Of a stretch of DNA of 64,000 nucleotides, positions 58,289-64,000 are shown piece by piece. Location of the stretch: contig NC_019748.1 in the NCBI RefSeq assembly GCF_000317575.1, positions 3,740,501 through 3,804,500 on the forward strand, written 5' to 3'. The notes beneath the pieces were generated by a model. The model ran no database searches. It worked only from the letters and a program-made list of their open reading frames with translations, and was not told the DNA's origin. Numbering within the stretch: the stretch's first letter is position 1; each line of letters starts with the position of its first letter. The position numbers and the translations under genes were made by a program. Source of the stretch: Stanieria cyanosphaera PCC 7437. Its GTDB lineage: Bacteria > Cyanobacteriota > Cyanobacteriia > Cyanobacteriales > Xenococcaceae.

Positions 58289-60427
58289 GTGAAACCGATT
58301 TCTAACAGTCAACCAGAACTTTCCAACACTACTCCATCATCATTACTATCTCAGTCATTACAACAATTATCAATCTTGAAACTGAAAAATAAATTACCTT
58401 TTTGGTTCAATATTGGTATGGTAATTGGGATTAGTAGTAGCGCGATCGCTTTTAGTTGGTCATGGCAACAATTAAGGTTAAGTTTACCTCAAACAGTTAG
58501 TGATTTATCTAGCTATGTTCGTCCTGATACTTTAACGATCAAAGCTGAAGATGGGACTGTCTTACAAGAAATTGGTGCAGTTACTCATGAAAAAGTTAAA
58601 CTGGCTGAAGTTCCTCAAATTCTGACTCAAGCTTTGATTGCCAGCGAAGATCGTCGTTTTTATGACCATGATGGCATAGATTTTTTAGGTATTTCTAGGG
58701 CTGCTGTTAGTAATGTATTAGCAGGAAGTGTAGTTGAAGGTGGTAGTACTATTACTCAACAACTATCACGAATGGTTTATCTCAATCAGCAAAGAACGAT
58801 CTGGCGCAAACTACAAGAGGTTATTATTGCTAGTCAAATTGAAGGACGATTTAATAAACAGGAAATTTTAGAATGCTATCTTAATTCAGTTTATTTTGGT
58901 GCTGGTGCTTATGGAGTAGCGGATGCAGCTTGGGTTTATTTCGGTAAGTCTTTAAACGAGTTAACTTTATCAGAAGTAGCAACTTTGGTGGGAATTGTCC
59001 CTGCACCCAGTCTTTATTCTCCGATTAACAATCCTGAGTTAGCTCAACAAAGACGTAACATTGTTTTAAATAAAATGGCGCAACAAGGATTAATCGATGG
59101 CAAAACCGTCCAAGCAGCGATCGCTTCTCCTTTAACGCTCAAGCCTCACCAACTCAAACGATTCCAAAGATTTGCTCCCTATTTTACTGATTATATTCAG
59201 AAACAACTTCCTCAATACGTCTCTCCAGACATTTTGCACGCAGGAGGTGTAGTCGTAGAAACTACTCTCAATTACCAATGGCAACAAGCAGCAGAAGATA
59301 AGATTAACGAAGCTTTAGATCGCTATGGTAAGTGGCAAACTTTTCAACAAGCAGCCTTAGTTTCCCTCGATCCTCGTACTGGTGGAATTAAAGCTATGGT
59401 GGGAGGAAGAGATTTTGGTAATAATCAATTTAACCGCGTTACTCAAGCTCAACGTCAACCAGGTTCAACTTTTAAACCCTTTGTTTATACAGCAGCGATC
59501 GCAGCAGGTTTTTCTCCTTACAAATCTTATCTCGATTCTGAATATATGGTCGATGGTTATCAACCCAAAAACTATGGAGATAAATATCGTCATCGGGAAG
59601 TATCTCTTTATGATGCTTTAGCTGCTTCAATTAATGTGGTTGCCTTACGCACCTTGATCGATGTAGGTTGGGAACCGACTATTGAAATTGCTAAGAAAAT
59701 GGGTATTCAATCAGAATTAGTTCCTACCTATTCTCTAGCTTTAGGCGCTTGGGAAGTTAACCTTTTAGAATTAACCAATGCCTATGCAACTTTAGCTAAT
59801 CAAGGAGTTTATCAAGCAGGTTATGGCATTGAGCGTATCCGCGATCGCTATGGTAAAATTATTTACGAAGCTAAACCTCAACCCCAAACAGCCATAGATC
59901 AAGATACGGCCGCCACGATGACTTGGATGTTACAAGGAGTAGTTAATAGTGGTACTGGGATACCCGCTCAAATCGGACGACCAGTAGCAGGCAAAACAGG
60001 AACTTCTGACAAGGCTCGTGATCTGTGGTTTATCGGTTATATTCCTCAAGTAACTACAGGAATTTGGTTAGGAAATGACAATAATCAAGCAACTCATGGA
60101 ACTAGTGCGATCGCTGCTGAAATTTGGCGCAAATTTATGTTAGAAGTAGTTAAAGATTTACCAGTTGAAAATTTTCCTTCTCGTTCTGTAACCAGTAAAA
60201 AACCTTCAATCAAAGCTGAACCTGTAAAACCCAAAAGTAGCTTTTATTTGGAACAAACTCCATCAAGATCTATTTATGATCGAAGCGAAGTGCGTTCTCA
60301 TGACGATGCACCAAGACGAACTTCAATCTTTGAGAGACTCAATAAGTTAAAGAAAATCCCCAACTATCCAATGACAGAAGAAGGTAATGATTGGTTACTA
60401 GAAAGATTAGGAAGATTAGGCAGATAA
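58289..60427 (+). CDS. Class A penicillin-binding protein (PBP1A family)
   Basis: 712 residues from the GTG at 58289, which has GAGG twelve bases upstream; a TTG at 58256 would add eleven. A transmembrane helix lies near 45-62 (FNIGMVIGISSSAIAFSW). The glycosyltransferase GT51 domain follows with ASEDRRFYDHDG (near 119), EGGSTITQQLSR and RKLQEVIIASQIE. The transpeptidase domain has GSTFKPFVYT (catalytic Ser near 392), the SIN motif and KTGTSD (near 568). It polymerises and cross-links peptidoglycan in the periplasm. Single gene. Confidence 0.93.
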   Translation: MKPISNSQPELSNTTPSSLLSQSLQQLSILKLKNKLPFWFNIGMVIGISSSAIAFSWSWQQLRLSLPQTVSDLSSYVRPDTLTIKAEDGTVLQEIGAVTHEKVKLAEVPQILTQALIASEDRRFYDHDGIDFLGISRAAVSNVLAGSVVEGGSTITQQLSRMVYLNQQRTIWRKLQEVIIASQIEGRFNKQEILECYLNSVYFGAGAYGVADAAWVYFGKSLNELTLSEVATLVGIVPAPSLYSPINNPELAQQRRNIVLNKMAQQGLIDGKTVQAAIASPLTLKPHQLKRFQRFAPYFTDYIQKQLPQYVSPDILHAGGVVVETTLNYQWQQAAEDKINEALDRYGKWQTFQQAALVSLDPRTGGIKAMVGGRDFGNNQFNRVTQAQRQPGSTFKPFVYTAAIAAGFSPYKSYLDSEYMVDGYQPKNYGDKYRHREVSLYDALAASINVVALRTLIDVGWEPTIEIAKKMGIQSELVPTYSLALGAWEVNLLELTNAYATLANQGVYQAGYGIERIRDRYGKIIYEAKPQPQTAIDQDTAATMTWMLQGVVNSGTGIPAQIGRPVAGKTGTSDKARDLWFIGYIPQVTTGIWLGNDNNQATHGTSAIAAEIWRKFMLEVVKDLPVENFPSRSVTSKKPSIKAEPVKPKSSFYLEQTPSRSIYDRSEVRSHDDAPRRTSIFERLNKLKKIPNYPMTEEGNDWLLERLGRLGR

Positions 60428-60513
60428 ATAATTACTAATTACCTATTACTTAAACAACAATCTATTTGAAGCAAATATTTAACTAATTGAGATAATTAAG
60501 CTACTGGGAGTAT

Positions 60514-62019
60514 TTATTCAGATATAGCGAAATTAAACCAAGTAGGATCAATAAAATTAATGCGAGCGCAAGGTTCGAGGGCAGTTAAAATTGTTTTACC
60601 GTAGCTACGGTAGTTAACTCGATTATCTAATAAAGCTACTACTCCTTGAGATTCTCTTAAAGGTAAAATCGCTTGCTGAATTTTTCTTAAAGCACTGGGT
60701 AATAGATAAAGACGAAACCAATCTTGTCGCTGACTTTTATAATAGGCGACTCGACTAGCAACCAGGGGATTTTCTAAAGAAGGTAAAGGTAAAGTAGCAA
60801 TAATTAAAAGTTGGGGAGTAGGCAATTGAGTTTGATGACTACACCAAAATTCCCAACCACTAATTAAAATGCCATCCACAGCTAAATTAGTTTGTTCTAC
60901 CCGCACTCGAGAACCAAATTCGGCAGCTAAAAACGTTCCTACTTGAGCTTTGAGAGGAACATCATCAATCAAAATTACTACAGACTGATTAACTTGACTA
61001 CTTAAATTAACTAAAATTTGAGTTTGTTCAATTAAAGCTTGCCGAAATTGAGGTGTATTAGGCAATGGCAAACGGTCTGGTAAATAAAGATTAATATGTT
61101 CATTTTGCCGATTGGGGGAGAATTTTAGGGATAATATCTCACCAATTCCTAATTGTTGCCGATAAATAGGCGCATTGGCTTCTAAATCTAAAAAACTACC
61201 AATCAAAACTATCGGTTGCTGTTGCCAAATCGGACTTAAAAGAGATGCTACGTCTGCGGGGGCTGTATATAAAGTAACTTCTCCTCGGTTTCGAGCGATC
61301 GCAGTCCAGATAATTGTCTGGGGTTGTTGCCATTGATGCCAAAATTGATTCAGTTTAGGAGTTAATAATTGTTGTTTAGCTAAAGTTTGTAGCAACTGAA
61401 ACAGATTTTCTTGTTCTGATGGTTCAAGTAAATAACATTCATAAGGGTTGACTGGTCGAGAAAAGATAGCTTTTGTTAATTTAATTCTAAATTCTCGGAT
61501 TAATTCAGCATATTCAGGTACATTTTGACTCAATTCTTCCCAATCGAACCTGTTAATCTTAACCGTTAATTCTTGACGTACCCAATCTTCCAAATTGTCA
61601 GCACAATCAATAATTGTCGGAATATGAGCGGGAAAAAGTTCTGACTGATTAATCCGGGCGCGTAACCAAATTTGAGGTGTGGTTAGCAATAAATGATCTG
61701 TATTTTTCCAACGCTCTCCAATTCTGACATTTTTGTGAGTACCTAACCAAGCTTGTAGCGCAGGAATAAAATCTTCAATTAAGTAAAATTGTACTGGTTC
61801 AGGTGCAACAATAATAACCGACCAATCTCCAACTAAAGCTGGCATCAGATAGCTGAGACAATATTTACCTACACTACTACCAGTTTGAATTAAAGCCGGA
61901 CGAGATAATCGCAAAGCTCTAGCCACCAACCGTGCCATAGTCAAATGATGAGGCCAATTTTCTTTATTTTGTTCTCGCAGAAAATCCCGTAGGGAAGAAT
62001 GAACTTCTACTTCAATCAC
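60514..62019 (-). CDS. Degenerate DinG/XPD-like helicase-fold protein
   Basis: 501 residues; GTG start with GAGG five bases upstream. The order of motifs recalls DinG helicases: a degraded Walker A at LIQTGSSVGKYCLSYLMPAL (where G-T-G-T-G-K-S is expected), LLLTTPQIWL, a Walker B position reading IIDCADNLEDW instead of D-E-A-H, and a C-terminal LPSALRKIQQAILPLRESQGVVALLDNR resembling motifs V and VI. The four cysteines of the DinG iron-sulfur cluster are absent. It is therefore unlikely to be an active helicase but may keep DNA or partner binding. It sits 33 bases downstream of the HtrA-type gene on the same strand. Confidence 0.65.
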   Translation of the reverse strand: MIEVEVHSSLRDFLREQNKENWPHHLTMARLVARALRLSRPALIQTGSSVGKYCLSYLMPALVGDWSVIIVAPEPVQFYLIEDFIPALQAWLGTHKNVRIGERWKNTDHLLLTTPQIWLRARINQSELFPAHIPTIIDCADNLEDWVRQELTVKINRFDWEELSQNVPEYAELIREFRIKLTKAIFSRPVNPYECYLLEPSEQENLFQLLQTLAKQQLLTPKLNQFWHQWQQPQTIIWTAIARNRGEVTLYTAPADVASLLSPIWQQQPIVLIGSFLDLEANAPIYRQQLGIGEILSLKFSPNRQNEHINLYLPDRLPLPNTPQFRQALIEQTQILVNLSSQVNQSVVILIDDVPLKAQVGTFLAAEFGSRVRVEQTNLAVDGILISGWEFWCSHQTQLPTPQLLIIATLPLPSLENPLVASRVAYYKSQRQDWFRLYLLPSALRKIQQAILPLRESQGVVALLDNRVNYRSYGKTILTALEPCARINFIDPTWFNFAISE

Positions 62020-62052
62020 AATTGCCTCATCGAAACAAATCCGACCAATCCA

Positions 62053-63243
62053 CTATTCAAATTCTGATTGCGGAAAAGCTCCTGGTCGTACTTCAACAAC
62101 TTTTATTGTACCGTTTCTGATTATTTCAACTTCTAAAGCTGTTCCGATTTCACTGGTTTCGACTTGCTCTTGGACGTGATTAGCCGTTTCTACAGGCTGA
62201 TTTCCGACTTTACTAATGACATCTCCTGCTTGTAAACCTGCTTTAGCAGCAGGAGATTGAGGCACAACCCGAACGACTAAAACTCCTTCTTCTTCGGTTA
62301 CATCAAACTGATAATCGCTATTAAGATTAATCTCTTCTTTTGTTTTTGGATTGAGAGTAATCATGTGAATGCCGAGATAAGGATGATCGGCCTTACCTTT
62401 GGTAAACAATTGATTAGCAATGCGTTGAGCAGTTTCAATCGGTATTGCAAAACCCAATCCTTGAGCATCCGCTCTAATCGCAGTATTAATTCCAATTACC
62501 TCTCCTTCAGCATTAAGTAAAGGGCCACCTGAGTTGCCAGGATTAATTGCTGCATCAGTTTGAATAAATTTAACTCGTTTATCGGGTACACCCACTTGAG
62601 AACTAGAGCGGTCAATTGCACTAATAATTCCCACTGTTACTGTATTATCTAAACCCAAAGGATTGCCAATTGCGATCGCCCATTCTCCTGGAGTAAGATT
62701 ATTACCATCACCAAAGGTAACGGTTGGTAAATTAGTTCCTTCAATTTTAACTACAGCAATGTCTGTAATTAGATCAACTCCCAACACTTCCCCGTCATAA
62801 ATTTGACCATCTTTAAGAGTTACTTGTACTCGATCTGTTCCTTCAACCACATGAGCATTGGTTAGTAAACGACCATCAGCACTAACAATAAAACCTGAAC
62901 CAGTTCCTCGTTCTACTTTTTCGGGGGCAGATTGATCGCTACCAAAAAAACGGTGAAAAAAAGGTTGTTTAAATTGTTCGGGAATGGCGGAAGAAACTGG
63001 ACGTGCAGCATCAATCCTTACTACTGCTGGCCCAACTTTTTGGACAGCTTGAGCAATAAAATTAACGTTTTGATTAAGATTGGTGAAATTTGAGCCTGGA
63101 GATAAAGTTGGTATAGTGTTTGAATAGGTTGAAGGTTTTTGAACAATAGTTGTAGGTTGCCGTAAATAACGACTACTCCAAAAGCCAGCACTAACACCGA
63201 GTGTTAGTATTCCTAAATAGACACCCAATTTGTTTAAATTCAT
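62053..63243 (-). CDS. HtrA/Deg-type trypsin-like serine protease with PDZ domain
   Basis: 396 residues. An N-terminal signal or anchor (YLGILTLGVSAGFWSSRYL) precedes the protease domain with the triad His in LLTNAHVVEG (near 131), Asp in ITDIAVVKI (near 160) and Ser in NPGNSGGPLL (near 238). One PDZ domain follows (about 280-385: AGLQAGDVISKVGNQPV). Cyanobacteria have three such proteins (HtrA, HhoA, HhoB) for quality control of the periplasm, lumen or envelope; which one this is cannot be decided without comparison, so no symbol is given. Likely co-transcribed with the DinG-like gene. Confidence 0.94.
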   Translation of the reverse strand: MNLNKLGVYLGILTLGVSAGFWSSRYLRQPTTIVQKPSTYSNTIPTLSPGSNFTNLNQNVNFIAQAVQKVGPAVVRIDAARPVSSAIPEQFKQPFFHRFFGSDQSAPEKVERGTGSGFIVSADGRLLTNAHVVEGTDRVQVTLKDGQIYDGEVLGVDLITDIAVVKIEGTNLPTVTFGDGNNLTPGEWAIAIGNPLGLDNTVTVGIISAIDRSSSQVGVPDKRVKFIQTDAAINPGNSGGPLLNAEGEVIGINTAIRADAQGLGFAIPIETAQRIANQLFTKGKADHPYLGIHMITLNPKTKEEINLNSDYQFDVTEEEGVLVVRVVPQSPAAKAGLQAGDVISKVGNQPVETANHVQEQVETSEIGTALEVEIIRNGTIKVVEVRPGAFPQSEFE

Positions 63244-63345
63244 CTCGTCTTTACTCTATGCTTGGGTTATCCCTAATAAAAATTATTACAGAGAAAAACT
63301 AAGAAAGCTCCCGATCTAGATCAACAATAATCAGGATTATTTTAC

Positions 63346-64000
63346 TTAGGTTAAGTCTCGACGTAAAACTTTACCATTAGGAGCAATAATAATTGGTGGT
63401 AAAGAGACAGGATCAACAATTTTTAAAGTTTGAAGATCGTAGGTTGTATAAACTGTGGTTGAATTAGATAAATCAATTTCAACTATGGTAATAGTTTTGC
63501 GTGGTGGTAAATTACTATTGAGTAACTGTCTTGGACCACTGCCTAAAGCTCCGGCATTGAGTAATTGAAGTTGACCTTTTTTGCCTGGATAGTAAGCGTG
63601 ATCGTGTCCACTAATATAAGTATGAACTTTATATTTTTCTAACAGACTACGCAACTTTTCCGCTTCTTCTAGATACTCTCCTGATTTCTCTCTTCCTACT
63701 GCTACAGGATATAGGGGTAGATGTCCGATCGCAATTCTCATCATAGCTTGTTGAGCTTCATTGCTGGCTAAACTTTGTTCTACCCAACTCAGTTGTTGTG
63801 GAGAAATAACATTAGTCGAAGCATCCCAAACTAAAAAGAAAATCCTTTGGGATTCAAAAGTATAATAGAAGGGGAATTCAGCTTGATCTACAAAATTTAA
63901 ATTATAATTATATTTAGAATCGTTCCAGTAAGCTGAGGCTAACTTCCGTTCTCTTTGAAAAATTTGATTTCCTTCGGATCTTGCCCCTGAACCATCGTGA
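63346..64000 (-). CDS. Calcineurin-like metallophosphoesterase, N-terminus beyond window
   Basis: The frame runs open from the right edge to a stop at 63346, giving the C-terminal 217 residues; a shorter ATG at 63744 is internal. It reads HDGSGARSEGNQIF at the edge, then AIGHLPLYPV and TYISGHDHAYYPG, the histidine-rich metal-binding blocks of calcineurin-like phosphoesterases. The C-terminal part (RKTITIVEIDLSNSTTVYTTYDLQ) is a beta-sandwich-like tail. Substrate is unknown. It is upstream of the HtrA gene on the same strand with about 100 bases between. Confidence 0.85.
   Translation of the reverse strand, partial: HDGSGARSEGNQIFQRERKLASAYWNDSKYNYNLNFVDQAEFPFYYTFESQRIFFLVWDASTNVISPQQLSWVEQSLASNEAQQAMMRIAIGHLPLYPVAVGREKSGEYLEEAEKLRSLLEKYKVHTYISGHDHAYYPGKKGQLQLLNAGALGSGPRQLLNSNLPPRKTITIVEIDLSNSTTVYTTYDLQTLKIVDPVSLPPIIIAPNGKVLRRDLT

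Overview
This window is chromosomal DNA of a cyanobacterium. It carries phycoerythrin alpha and beta genes (cpeBA) with a CpeZ-type chaperone, psbX, an NdhD subunit of the photosynthetic NDH-1 complex, pipX, btpA, a rimO-crhR pair and a ycf19/yggT-type gene. The DNA is AT-rich and studded with the GCGATCGC (HIP1) octamer typical of many cyanobacteria. Phycoerythrin, an exosortase system, AdhE and class I ribonucleotide reductase would suit a coccoid or pleurocapsalean organism such as Stanieria, but that placement is inference only. I saw no rRNA, tRNA, CRISPR array, prophage or intact insertion sequence.

Layout. 1-3.8 kb: minus-strand operon for surface polysaccharide and protein sorting (DegT aminotransferase, cyanoexosortase, its partner protein, a Wza-like exporter cut by the window edge). 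4-13.5 kb: a host-attachment-like protein, a stand-alone EF-G resembling the mitochondrial/spirochaete type, a pRiA4b ORF-3-like protein, an O-antigen ligase-like protein, a YaaW-like protein and a membrane Ser/Thr kinase. 14-24 kb: adhE, remnants of insertion sequences, a peptide-type solute-binding lipoprotein, a GAF histidine kinase and lepA. 24-41 kb: GIY-YIG protein, a second Ser/Thr kinase, an MFS transporter, pipX, nrdA and nrdB (each with paired NrdR-box-like sites), tldD, murD, a TSUP permease, a VKOR-thioredoxin fusion and btpA. 41-52 kb: rimO-crhR, thrC, a long coiled-coil/acidic-repeat protein, a DUF815 ATPase, psbX, yggT and accC. 52-64 kb: a tnpB relic, cpeB-cpeA-cpeZ, a FecR-domain protein, ndhD, a class A penicillin-binding protein, a degenerate DinG-like protein, an HtrA-type protease and a partial metallophosphoesterase.

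How the genes relate. Several groups are coherent: the exosortase operon couples envelope protein sorting to exopolysaccharide export; nrdA and nrdB look co-regulated through the same operator arrangement although they are separated by a DUF29 gene; cpeBA-cpeZ makes and matures phycoerythrin; rimO-crhR is an operon also known from Synechocystis. Most other genes are single housekeeping or accessory genes.

Best leads. (1) Pairs of NrdR-box-like 16-mers at both nrdA and nrdB with an identical 42-bp register. (2) A membrane-anchored coiled-coil protein with ten copies of a D-L-x-A-L-M-x-E motif. (3) An 87-bp GC-rich element with inverted termini inserted in frame in the exporter gene. (4) A helicase-like protein that appears to have lost its ATPase motifs. 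(5) An mtEFG1-like EF-G. (6) Small genes outside normal ORF size limits: psbX and an unrecognised 36-residue membrane peptide. None is proven to be a new system from sequence alone.
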